Positions 35,242 to 42,513 of a stretch of DNA of 46,225 nt are shown one piece after another. The position numbers and the translations under genes are program-made. This DNA comes from Hyphomicrobiales bacterium. GTDB lineage: Bacteria; Pseudomonadota; Alphaproteobacteria; Rhizobiales; CAJQND01. The stretch covers positions 1-46,225 of the forward strand of contig JANQOW010000167.1 in the NCBI GenBank assembly GCA_028285595.1. Reading direction: 5' to 3'. How positions within the stretch are numbered: the stretch's first letter is position 1; the number at the start of each line of letters is the position of its first letter. The notes below the pieces were generated by a model. The model did no database searches. It worked only from the letters and a program-made list of their open reading frames with translations, and was not told the DNA's origin.

Positions 35242-35874
35242 TCAGGAGGGATCGGCAAACTTTTGCGCGCCCATCTCCTCCAGCACCTCCGGGTCCACCA
35301 GCCTTGTGACGATGGGGTGCAAACGCAGGCTGCCTTCCTTAATCACCTGGCGAAAGTTGGCAATCACATTGGCTGTGGCCTTGCGGTCGGGCGCAATGAT
35401 GTCGATCAGCCAGTTGATATCGCCGGACGTCCAATCATCGCCCTTCAGGCGCAAAGGAAAGATGCCGGCCTTGATTTGATCTCTGATCTTGCCATCGACG
35501 TCCTCGGACACGCTTGCCCAAATGGCCATGCCGGCAATGTCGGCCAAATGATTGTGCGTTTCGCCACTTTTTAACTGCGTTGGATAGGCAATCGCCACAC
35601 GGTCGCGCAGCAACGGGTCCAAGAGGAGATGCTGCAGATCGCTCAGGGTTTGGTGCTTATAGCGCGGCAGCAGCATCATCGCCATGGCCACATTGCCGAA
35701 ACTCTCGCGCACATGAGCGCGCACTAACGCCACTTTTCTGGCTATTTCGGAGTCCAGTTCCGGACCTTCCCTGGTTTTGCCCTCTTTCTTTTTTGCCCCT
35801 TTTTTGTTTGATCCCTTGCCGTCTCTCTTATCTTTTTCCTGCGCCACAACGATCCCCGGATGATTTTGTTGCAC
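35242..35874 (-). CDS. HlyC-family toxin-activating-type lysine acyltransferase, orphan
   Basis: 210-residue protein with the HlyC signature DWTSGDINWLIDIIAP at 147-162. E. coli HlyC has DWTSGDRKWFIDWIAP at the same place, with catalytic Asp92 matching D158 here. The HlyC catalytic His23 falls in SSPLHRNW; here the equivalent stretch is LLPRYKHQTL, with Tyr72 at the aligned site and His74 two residues later. IAGMAIWASVSEDVDGKIRD matches the HlyC segment containing CSWANLSLENEIKY. Residues 12-37 form a lysine-rich extension absent from HlyC. Known members transfer fatty acyl groups from ACP to lysines of RTX toxins. No RTX protein is in this window, so the target is unknown. Confidence 0.85.
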   Translation of the reverse strand: MQQNHPGIVVAQEKDKRDGKGSNKKGAKKKEGKTREGPELDSEIARKVALVRAHVRESFGNVAMAMMLLPRYKHQTLSDLQHLLLDPLLRDRVAIAYPTQLKSGETHNHLADIAGMAIWASVSEDVDGKIRDQIKAGIFPLRLKGDDWTSGDINWLIDIIAPDRKATANVIANFRQVIKEGSLRLHPIVTRLVDPEVLEEMGAQKFADPS

Positions 35875-35962
35875 GAGGAAATAGTTCTAAATGCACACTT
35901 ATAGCGTGTCAAGATGAGCACCCGTTCAGGTGCCCCTCTGAGGAAACTGTGACGGGTTCGTT

Positions 35963-37108
35963 TTACGAGGACAAACAGCTGCGGAAGGAATCGGCCATCT
36001 GGCGGATCAGCGCCGTATAGTGTGCCGGGCCTGCCTCATTGCGTGATCCGAGCGGATCAAGCTCACCGGTCTTGGCGTTGGTGCCCTCGGTGACCAGTGA
36101 GACCAGCTTTGAAGGAAACTGCGGTTCGGCAAACACACACACAATGCCCTTTTCGCGGATCCGGTTCTGGATGTCCGACACGCGTTTGGCGCCCGGCTGG
36201 ACTTCCGGGTTGAGGGCGATGGCGGCAGATGCCTCTAGGCCGAACCTGTTCTCAAAATACGCGTAAGCATCGTGAAACACGATGAAGGGACGTTTGCTCA
36301 AACCGGCAAGTTCCCCTTTGATCTTGGTCATCAGATCGTTGATTGCCGCGACCGTCTTGCTGGCGTTCTTGCTATAGAGCTCGGCATTATCCGGGTCCGC
36401 TTCAGACAGGGCTTTCTCAGCCGCCTTTACAATGGCGATCGCGTTTTGCGGATCAAGCCATAGATGCATGTCATAAGGGCTATCGCCGTGATCATGGCCG
36501 TGATGATCGTCGCCATGCTCGTCCTTGGCATGCTCTTCGTGGCCATGCTCGTGCTTGGCTTCTTTCTTGTGATCATGGTCGTCATGACCGTGCTCGTCCT
36601 TGGCCTCTTTCTTGTGATCATGGTCGTCATGACCGTGCTCGTGCTTGGCCTCTTTCTTGTGACCATGATCGTCATGACCGTGCTCGTGCTTGGCCTCTTT
36701 CTTGTGACCATGGTCGTCATGACCATGCTCGTCGTGGCCACCCTCACGGTCTCTGTCCTTGAGCAGCAGTTTTTCAACCCCGGGCGCGTCCACGAGAGCA
36801 ACAAGCTTCGGATTATGGCTCACAGCTTCCAGCGGCGAGCGTAGGAAAATCTCAAAGTCCGGTCCGATCCAGAACACCAGCTTGGCCTTTTGCAAAGCGG
36901 TCGCGTCGGACGGACGCATGCTATATCCATGCGGAGACGCGAGCCCGCGCACAATCAGGTGCGGGGTCCCTGCCCCCTCCATCACTGCGGACACCAAGGA
37001 ATGGACAGGCTTGATTGAGGTCACAACACCCGGAGCGGACTGTCCCGCCCAGGCTGGAGAAGCGAGCGCAAGAAGCGCAGCGAAGATGGAGAACGCGAAA
37101 CGATTCAT
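35963..37108 (-). CDS. znuA: Zinc ABC transporter periplasmic binding protein
   Basis: 381-residue periplasmic zinc-binding protein. The signal peptide is FAFSIFAALLALASPAWA, with cleavage before GQSAPG. KPVHSLVSAVMEG carries the first zinc His, and MHLWLDPQNAIAIV, HDAYAYFENRFGLEA and FAEPQFPSKLV complete the site. Between them is an unusually long His/Asp/Glu/Lys-rich loop of about 95 residues (about 120-215), four units of which are exact 15-residue repeats. Such loops in ZnuA bind extra zinc and hand it on. Divergent from znuC across a palindromic site, so zinc-repressed expression by Zur is expected. Confidence 0.96.
   Translation of the reverse strand: MNRFAFSIFAALLALASPAWAGQSAPGVVTSIKPVHSLVSAVMEGAGTPHLIVRGLASPHGYSMRPSDATALQKAKLVFWIGPDFEIFLRSPLEAVSHNPKLVALVDAPGVEKLLLKDRDREGGHDEHGHDDHGHKKEAKHEHGHDDHGHKKEAKHEHGHDDHDHKKEAKDEHGHDDHDHKKEAKHEHGHEEHAKDEHGDDHHGHDHGDSPYDMHLWLDPQNAIAIVKAAEKALSEADPDNAELYSKNASKTVAAINDLMTKIKGELAGLSKRPFIVFHDAYAYFENRFGLEASAAIALNPEVQPGAKRVSDIQNRIREKGIVCVFAEPQFPSKLVSLVTEGTNAKTGELDPLGSRNEAGPAHYTALIRQMADSFRSCLSS
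36551..36730 (-). repeat. Four tandem 45-bp repeats inside znuA
   Basis: Units begin at 36551, 36596, 36641 and 36686, differ by only a few bases, and encode the 15-residue module GHDDHGHKKEAKHEH (with D/H swaps). Partial units flank the array. The regular length and near identity suggest that copy number changes by slippage or recombination. Confidence 0.9.
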
Positions 37109-37165
37109 GGTATGATCTTAGAGATTGCAGTGAACTTGGCACAATTGCCGCTAGAGACTGCGGAC

Positions 37166-37178
37166 GTTATAATATAAC
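37166..37178. promoter_or_regulatory. Zur-box candidate between znuA and znuC
   Basis: GTTATAATATAAC is a perfect palindrome about a central base, extended by partly symmetric flanks (ACG ... AACG). It lies in the 104-base divergent promoter of znuA and znuC and has the AT-rich GTTATA/TATAAC form expected for Fur/Zur-type operators in alphaproteobacteria. The zur gene is in the same operon. Confidence 0.75.
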
Positions 37179-37212
37179 AACGAGCCGATCAGCAACTGAA
37201 AACAAGACTTTG

Positions 37213-38055
37213 ATGGACGCAACGGTCAACCCCACTTTGAAGCCGCTCCTGACCCTGTCGAGCGCCGGCATTCAGCGGCAAGGCCGCTGGCTTGTGCGCG
37301 ATGTTGACCTGAGCGTTTCGCCCGGCGAGATCGTGACTTTGATAGGGCCGAACGGGTCCGGCAAAAGCACCACGGCCAAGATGGCGGTTGGCCTGCTTGA
37401 GCCTGACGAAGGCACGTGCGTGCGCAAGCCCGGCCTGACCATTGGCTACGTGCCGCAGAAGCTCAATATCGACCGCACCTTGCCGCTCACCGTGAAGCGC
37501 CTTCTGACCCTAAGCGCGCGCCATTCCGACGCCGCAATTGGGGAAGCGCTCACGGCGGTGGGCATTCCCGGCTTGGTCAATGCCGAGGTGCAACACCTTT
37601 CGGGTGGGGAGTTCCAACGCACCCTGCTGGCCCGCGCCATGATTGCCAAGCCTGATATTCTGGTTCTCGATGAGCCTGTTCAGGGGGTTGATTTTGCCGG
37701 CGAAGTTGCGCTCTACGATCTCATCCAGGAGATCCGCGAGACCACCGGCTGCGGTGTGCTCCTGATTTCCCATGATCTTCACATGGTGATGGCCGCAACC
37801 GACACGGTGCTCTGTCTCAACGGTCATGTGTGCTGCACAGGAACGCCGGAGGTGGTGTCGGCCGACCCGGAATATGTGCGCCTGTTCGGAAAGCGCGCGT
37901 CTGAGGCCCTGGCCATCTACCGCCATAAACATGATCATGTTCATTTGCCGGACGGACGTGTGCGCCACGCGGACGGCACAATCACCGACCATTGCCACCC
38001 CGACGACGGGCATCACCACGACGGTGAAGCTCAAGAGCACAAACCTCATGCTTGA
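37213..38055 (+). CDS. znuC: Zinc ABC transporter ATP-binding protein
   Basis: 280-residue ABC ATPase of the zinc importer. Walker A is GPNGSGKSTTAKM (about 48-60), the ABC signature is LSGGEFQRTLLARAM, Walker B is ILVLDEPVQGVDF, and the switch His is in LLISHDLHMVMAATD. The C-terminal 45 residues are rich in His (HKHDHVHL, DHCHPDDGHHHDG), a zinc-related tail often seen in ZnuC. The frame extends upstream across the divergent promoter, so ATG 37213 is chosen. It overlaps znuB by eight bases. Confidence 0.95.
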   Translation: MDATVNPTLKPLLTLSSAGIQRQGRWLVRDVDLSVSPGEIVTLIGPNGSGKSTTAKMAVGLLEPDEGTCVRKPGLTIGYVPQKLNIDRTLPLTVKRLLTLSARHSDAAIGEALTAVGIPGLVNAEVQHLSGGEFQRTLLARAMIAKPDILVLDEPVQGVDFAGEVALYDLIQEIRETTGCGVLLISHDLHMVMAATDTVLCLNGHVCCTGTPEVVSADPEYVRLFGKRASEALAIYRHKHDHVHLPDGRVRHADGTITDHCHPDDGHHHDGEAQEHKPHA

Positions 38056-38872
38056 TGATTTCTTCACCCGCGCCCTCTTGGCCGGCATCGGTCTGGCCAT
38101 CATGGTTGGCCCCATGGGCTGCTTTGTGGTGTGGCGCCGCATGGCTTATTTCGGCGACACCATGTCCCATTCGGCCCTTTTGGGGGTCGGCGTTGCGTTT
38201 CTGCTCGAAGTGCCGCTGGTCGCCGGTGTCTTTGCCATTGCGGTGGCCGTATCGCTGAGCCTGCTCTTTCTGCAGAGCCGCAATGCCCTGCCCACCGACG
38301 CACTGCTCGGCATTCTCTCCCATTCCACATTGGCGCTCGGGCTGGTGATCGTCGCCTTCATGACCTGGATCCAGGTGGATCTCATGGGCTTTCTGTTCGG
38401 TGACATCCTGGCGGTGAGCCGGACCGACTTGTTGATTATCTATGGCGGCGGTCTGGCGCTGCTTGGTGTGCTGGCTTGGATCTGGCGCTCTTTGCTAACG
38501 GCCACGGTGAACCCCGAAATTGCCGAAGCCGAGGGGCTGAAGCCGGAGCGCAGCAAATTGATCTTTATGCTCATCATGGCATCGGTTATTGCCATGGCCA
38601 TGAAACTTGTTGGCATTCTGTTGATCACCGCCCTGCTGATCATTCCGGCGGCGACAGCCCGGCGCTTTGCGTCCGGCCCTGAGCACATGGCCATCCTCGC
38701 CTCGCTGATCGGCGGTGTTGCGGCCGCGGCCGGCCTGTTCGGTTCGCTGCACTTCGACACGCCGTCAGGCCCTTCTATTGTGGTTGCCGCCCTGCTGCTT
38801 TTTCTCCTTAGCCAAGTGCCGGCGCTTTTTGCTAAACCGTCCCAACGCCCTAACGATGGAGCCCTGTCATGA
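38048..38872 (+). CDS. znuB: Zinc ABC transporter permease
   Basis: 274-residue ABC-3 family permease with about eight hydrophobic helices. GPMGCFVVWRRMAYFGDTMS is the family's early signature, followed by HSALLGVGVAFLL, FGDILAVSRTDLLIIY and KLVGILLITALLIIPAATAR, the conserved coupling and late helices. ATG 38048 overlaps the end of znuC by eight bases, and its own stop overlaps zur by four (ATGA), so znuC-znuB-zur is a coupled unit. Confidence 0.95.
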   Translation: MLDDFFTRALLAGIGLAIMVGPMGCFVVWRRMAYFGDTMSHSALLGVGVAFLLEVPLVAGVFAIAVAVSLSLLFLQSRNALPTDALLGILSHSTLALGLVIVAFMTWIQVDLMGFLFGDILAVSRTDLLIIYGGGLALLGVLAWIWRSLLTATVNPEIAEAEGLKPERSKLIFMLIMASVIAMAMKLVGILLITALLIIPAATARRFASGPEHMAILASLIGGVAAAAGLFGSLHFDTPSGPSIVVAALLLFLLSQVPALFAKPSQRPNDGALS

Positions 38873-39270
38873 CTGCTGAATCCTCCGCACTGACAAAGAA
38901 CCAAGAGATGGTGCTGGGCGCGCTCAGCCAGGCCAAGGGCCCCATGAGCGCCTACGCGATACTGGACGAGCTGCGTCAGGAGGGCTTCAGAGCGCCGCCC
39001 CAGGTTTACCGCGCTCTGGAAAAGCTGATGAAGAACGGTTTGGTGCACCGGCTGGAAAGCCTGAATGCCTTCGTGGCCTGCTCCCATGGAGCCTGCCACA
39101 GCACGGGGCTCGTGGCCTTTGCGATTTGCGACCAATGCGGCCTGGTTTCGGAGTTCTCAGACGAAGCCGTCACCAACAGCCTCACCAACTGGATTGCGAA
39201 GAACCAGTTCAGCAACACAAAGACCACCATCGAAATCCGCGGAGACTGTGCAGCGTGCGCAGCCGCCTAA
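38869..39270 (+). CDS. zur: Fur-family zinc uptake regulator
   Basis: 133-residue Fur-family repressor. The N-terminal winged helix (about 8-70) includes AYAILDELRQEGFRAPPQVY and RALEKLMKNGLVHRLES. The dimerisation domain has FVACSHGACH, AICDQCGLVSEF (first Cys pair of the structural zinc site) and the C-terminal GDCAACAA (second Cys pair). Its position at the end of the znuCB operon identifies it as Zur and not Fur. It probably represses znuA and znuCB-zur through the palindrome at 37166. It is convergent with the ketopantoate-reductase-like gene, and their stops overlap by four bases. Confidence 0.92.
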   Translation: MTAESSALTKNQEMVLGALSQAKGPMSAYAILDELRQEGFRAPPQVYRALEKLMKNGLVHRLESLNAFVACSHGACHSTGLVAFAICDQCGLVSEFSDEAVTNSLTNWIAKNQFSNTKTTIEIRGDCAACAAA

Positions 39271-40187
39271 AACTCCGCCTCGCGCGAACGGGCAATGCCT
39301 GAGATCACTTCGTTATAGGGCGCACGCAGACCCACAGCGTTCGCCTCCACCGGGATGGCCCCGTTGATGAAATCCACCTCAGACGGGCGACGCGCCATGT
39401 GATCGAGCAGCATGGACGGCCGGGCATTTGGCATGTTGTTACCGAAGTTGCTCACATACTCCTTGGCATCCTCAAACGTGATGTTGATGCCCTTGGCCTT
39501 GGCCACATCAAACGCTTCTTGAGCGCATGTGTGACTGATCTGCCAGGAATGGGGGTCAGCCATAACCTCGCCAATGGTCCGGTTGAACACCGCGCACGGT
39601 CCGCTGAAGGCCACGTTGCAAATCAGTTTTTCCCAGATCAATTGGTTGATGTCTTCAAACGCCTTGGCTTCAAAGCCGGATGCGCGCCACAGATCAGCGA
39701 TCTTCTCGCTGCGCTCCACCGAGCCGCCCTGCATCTCACCGATACGGATCAGGCTCATGCCGTTATGATGAGCATGGCCAGGGCCCTTCATGGAGGCGCC
39801 GAACCCTTGCGCAACCCCTAAAAGCACATTGTCAGGCGCCATGTAGCGGCTGATCCGCTCGCCTGCGCCCACGCCATTCTGGATGGTCAGCACCAACGTG
39901 TCATCGCGCAGCAGCGGTCCGAGCGACTTGGCTGCGCTTTCAACGCCGGAGGCCTTGGTGGCAATGATCACCAGATCGCACGCGCCGGGTGCGGAGACAT
40001 CGCTTGTGGCCTGAACCGTTTTGGCCACGCGGTCGCCGCTGGCGCCCTCCACACGCAGGCCGTTCTTCTGAATGGCTTCAATATGTTCAGCCCAGGTGTC
40101 GATGGCCCACACCTCATTGCCCGCATCAGCCATCAGCCCCGCATAGATGGAGCCCATGGCGCCTGTTCCCACAATCGCAATCTTCAT
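39267..40187 (-). CDS. Ketopantoate reductase family (ApbA/PanE) oxidoreductase
   Basis: 306-residue NAD(P)-dependent reductase. The N-terminal Rossmann motif is KIAIVGTGAMGSIYAGLMAD. LVIIATKASGVESAAKSL, VLTIQNGVGAGERI and LIWEKLICNVAFSGPCAVF (catalytic Lys/Asn region) follow, and the C-terminus has MLLDHMARRPSEVDFINGAI, all family features. PanE reduces 2-ketopantoate in CoA synthesis, but this paralogue sits behind a MarR regulator and opposite PhyH and CitE-like genes, so a catabolic 2-oxo- or 3-oxoacid reductase is as likely. It follows the MarR gene by 18 bases. Confidence 0.88.
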   Translation of the reverse strand: MKIAIVGTGAMGSIYAGLMADAGNEVWAIDTWAEHIEAIQKNGLRVEGASGDRVAKTVQATSDVSAPGACDLVIIATKASGVESAAKSLGPLLRDDTLVLTIQNGVGAGERISRYMAPDNVLLGVAQGFGASMKGPGHAHHNGMSLIRIGEMQGGSVERSEKIADLWRASGFEAKAFEDINQLIWEKLICNVAFSGPCAVFNRTIGEVMADPHSWQISHTCAQEAFDVAKAKGINITFEDAKEYVSNFGNNMPNARPSMLLDHMARRPSEVDFINGAIPVEANAVGLRAPYNEVISGIARSREAEF

Positions 40188-40205
40188 CTTTTTCTCCCGC
40201 CTCGC

Positions 40206-40673
40206 CTAATCACGCAGTGACGCTTGCAGTACCAGCTTCTGCAGCAGCTCGTCCAGGTGCCTGCGCTCTTGGTCGGTGAGGGCCGACAGCAGCTCATCCT
40301 CGCGGGCCTGAAACCGCTTCACCAGGCGTTTGTGCAGGGCGCGGCCCGCTGGCGTGATCCTGAGCCAGGCCTGGCGGCCATCCTCGGCGTCCGGGCTGCG
40401 CTGAATGAACCCCTTGTCCAACATGCGGTGCACCCCGCGCGAGATGGAGTTGCGCGGCCGGCCGGTCATGTTGGCCACGTCTTGGGCGGTGAGCTTTGGG
40501 AAATGGGCAAGACAGAAGAGCAGCAGATATTCGCCGCGGTTCAGACCCTCGTCGCGCTTGATGGTGTCGTAAACCGGAACAATCAACGAGTTCGCCAGGA
40601 ACGAGACCCTGTAGGTGTCGCGGATTTCGTTTCTGGTGAAGATGGACGTGAGATCGCGGGTGCTTGCAGACAT
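40206..40673 (-). CDS. MarR-family transcriptional regulator
   Basis: 155-residue winged-helix regulator. The DNA-binding segment is LTAQDVANMTGRPRNSISRG with VHRMLDKGFIQRSPDAEDGR (recognition helix and wing). Helical dimerisation regions lie at both ends (RNEIRDTYRVSFLANSLIV and LDELLQKLVLQ). ATG 40673 is the start. The gene is divergent from the PhyH dioxygenase across a 26-base perfect palindrome and co-directional with the ketopantoate-reductase-like gene, so it probably controls both arms. The inducer may be an aromatic or CoA-linked acid (inference). Confidence 0.9.
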   Translation of the reverse strand: MSASTRDLTSIFTRNEIRDTYRVSFLANSLIVPVYDTIKRDEGLNRGEYLLLFCLAHFPKLTAQDVANMTGRPRNSISRGVHRMLDKGFIQRSPDAEDGRQAWLRITPAGRALHKRLVKRFQAREDELLSALTDQERRHLDELLQKLVLQASLRD

Positions 40674-40686
40674 GGGCTCAGTCTGG

Positions 40687-40712
40687 CATATTGTTCCAAA
40701 TAGAACAATATG
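40687..40712. promoter_or_regulatory. 26-bp palindromic operator for the MarR-type regulator
   Basis: CATATTGTTC and GAACAATATG are perfect 10-base inverted arms around CAAATA. The site lies 14 bases before the MarR ATG and 22 bases before the PhyH ATG, where binding would block both promoters. Size and symmetry fit MarR dimers. Confidence 0.75.
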
Positions 40713-40733
40713 TGCAATGAGGAGGAGCTGCCC

Positions 40734-41636
40734 ATGACCCCGGAACAAGTCCTGTCCCATGCCCCCCGTGTGCTCACCCAGAGCCAGAGAGAGCACTATT
40801 TTGAGCATGGCTATGTGGGGATCGAGAGCCTGGTGCCGGCCGACGTTCTGGCGGAGGTTCAGGCGATCACCAATGAGTTTGTGGAGAAAAGCCGCAAAGA
40901 AACGCAGTCGGGCGATACCTTTGACATCGGCCCCGGCCATTCAGCCGAAACGCCTGTGCTGCGCCGCCTGAAGAGCCCAGATGAGCAGCATGAGGTCTAT
41001 TGGAGGTTCGCCACAGGCCTGATGGCTGACGTGGCCGCCGATCTTGTGGGGCCCAACGTGACCTTTCATCATTCGAAGCTGAACTTCAAATGGTACGATG
41101 AGAGCGACACGGTGAAGTGGCACCAGGACATCCAGTTCTTCCCCCACACCAACTACAATGTGCTCACCATCGGCTGCTATCTGGCGGACACGGACATGAA
41201 CAACGGTCCCCTGGCCGTGCTCAAGGGCTCGCACAATGAAGAGCTCTACGATCAATATGACGCCAATGGGAACTGGACCGGCATGCTTTCAGACGAAGAT
41301 GCGGCCAAGGTGGACATGAGCCGGGCCGACTATCTTACTGGGCCGGCCGGCTCCATCACCGTGCACAATGCGAGGGCCTTGCATTACTCACCTTCATCAA
41401 AGTCGCCCCTGCCGCGGCCACTTCTGCTCAACTGCTACACGTCCGCGGATGCCAAGCCGTACACGCCACACCCCCAGCCCACGTCTCACACCTACGAGCT
41501 GGTGCGCGGCGAGCCGGTGCACTGGGCCCATCACGATCCGCGACCTTGCCAGATCCCGCCGGATTGGTCGGCCGGCTACACCTCGATCTACGCAGCCCAA
41601 GCCGGTGAGGACAAAGCCGCCGGCGGCATGATGTAA
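40734..41636 (+). CDS. Phytanoyl-CoA dioxygenase (PhyH) family protein
   Basis: 300-residue non-haem Fe(II)/2-oxoglutarate dioxygenase. REHYFEHGYVGIESLVPADV is the usual PhyH opening, VKWHQDIQFFPHTNYNVLTI supplies the HxD iron ligands, NNGPLAVLKGSHNEELYD follows, and VHNARALHYSPSSKSPLPR supplies the distal His and the 2-oxoglutarate Arg. PhyH enzymes hydroxylate diverse acids, amino acids and CoA esters, so the substrate is open. ATG 40734 follows a strong GAGGAGG. It is 10 bases before the CitE-like gene and under the divergent MarR operator. Confidence 0.9.
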   Translation: MTPEQVLSHAPRVLTQSQREHYFEHGYVGIESLVPADVLAEVQAITNEFVEKSRKETQSGDTFDIGPGHSAETPVLRRLKSPDEQHEVYWRFATGLMADVAADLVGPNVTFHHSKLNFKWYDESDTVKWHQDIQFFPHTNYNVLTIGCYLADTDMNNGPLAVLKGSHNEELYDQYDANGNWTGMLSDEDAAKVDMSRADYLTGPAGSITVHNARALHYSPSSKSPLPRPLLLNCYTSADAKPYTPHPQPTSHTYELVRGEPVHWAHHDPRPCQIPPDWSAGYTSIYAAQAGEDKAAGGMM

Positions 41637-41646
41637 CGGCCAACGC

Positions 41647-42510
41647 ATGGCACAAGAACGCAGCATTCGCCCCCGGCGCAGTTTCATTTTCTCGCCGGGG
41701 TTGAGACCCGACATGTTCCCGAAGGCCTTGGCGTGCGGTACCGACATTGTGTGCGTGGAGCTGGAAGACGGCATTGCGCCGAAGGACAAGCAGGAGGCCC
41801 GGGAGAAAGCCTTGGCCTTGTTTGAAACCGCGCAAGCTGAAGACGGGGTTGAGCGCATTGTCCGCATCAACTGCCTGCGCGACCGGTTCGGCCTGGCGGA
41901 TGTGGAGGCGGTTCTCGCTACCGACACACCGCCGCCCGCCCTGATGCTGCCCAAGGTGAAGACGCCTGATGAGATCGTCTGGCTGGATGACCTGCTCACC
42001 GAGCGCGGGCACACCTCGCGCCTGCATGTGATCATTGAAACCAATGCCGGGCTGGAAGCCGTGCATGAGATTGCCCAGGCGAGCGAGCGCATTGACGCCC
42101 TGTTCTTCGGGGGCGTGGACATGGCCGCCGAGCTCCGGTGCCAGAACGCCTGGGAACCGTTGCTCTACGCCCGTTCCCGGGTGGTGCATGCGGCAGCGGG
42201 TGCGGGGCTTGATGTGATCGACGTGCCGTTTCTCGACCTTGAAGACATGGACGGCATGGTGCGCGAGGCCACCTTGGCGCGAGACCTCGGGTTCAGCGGC
42301 AAGGGCGCCATCCACCCCAAACAGATCAGCGCCCTCAACAAAGTGTTCACGCCGGATGAAGCGGCTATTGCGCGCGCCCGGCGCATCATCAAGACGTTTG
42401 AAGAAGCTGATACCGGTCTGGTGGTGATCGACGGCAAGCTGATCGAAAAGCCCGTGCTGCGGGACATGCACCGGATTGTGGCAATCGCCGAACGGGTCTC
42501 AGCCGCATAA
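41647..42510 (+). CDS. HpcH/HpaI aldolase / CitE-like CoA-ester lyase
   Basis: 287-residue TIM-barrel lyase of the citrate lyase beta / malyl-CoA lyase family. RRSFIFSPGLRPDMFPKAL, DIVCVELEDGIAPKDKQEAR (metal-binding Glu-Asp), RINCLRDRFGLADVEA, VIIETNAGLEAVHEIAQ (catalytic Glu) and LGFSGKGAIHPKQISALNKV are typical of the CoA-ester-cleaving branch. It probably splits or condenses a 3-hydroxyacyl-CoA-type compound. Together with PhyH it could form a short oxidative-cleavage route (inference). Its end is three bases from the convergent IclR gene. Confidence 0.88.
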   Translation: MAQERSIRPRRSFIFSPGLRPDMFPKALACGTDIVCVELEDGIAPKDKQEAREKALALFETAQAEDGVERIVRINCLRDRFGLADVEAVLATDTPPPALMLPKVKTPDEIVWLDDLLTERGHTSRLHVIIETNAGLEAVHEIAQASERIDALFFGGVDMAAELRCQNAWEPLLYARSRVVHAAAGAGLDVIDVPFLDLEDMDGMVREATLARDLGFSGKGAIHPKQISALNKVFTPDEAAIARARRIIKTFEEADTGLVVIDGKLIEKPVLRDMHRIVAIAERVSAA

Positions 42511-42513
42511 CCC

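Noticed and set aside
36551..36730. Possible CRISPR-like array
   Set aside because: The repeats are contiguous without spacers and encode an in-frame protein loop.
36464..36844. Plus-strand hydrophobic frame resembling a membrane repeat protein
   Set aside because: It is the complement of the His-rich repeat in znuA; the hydrophobicity follows from the reversed codons.
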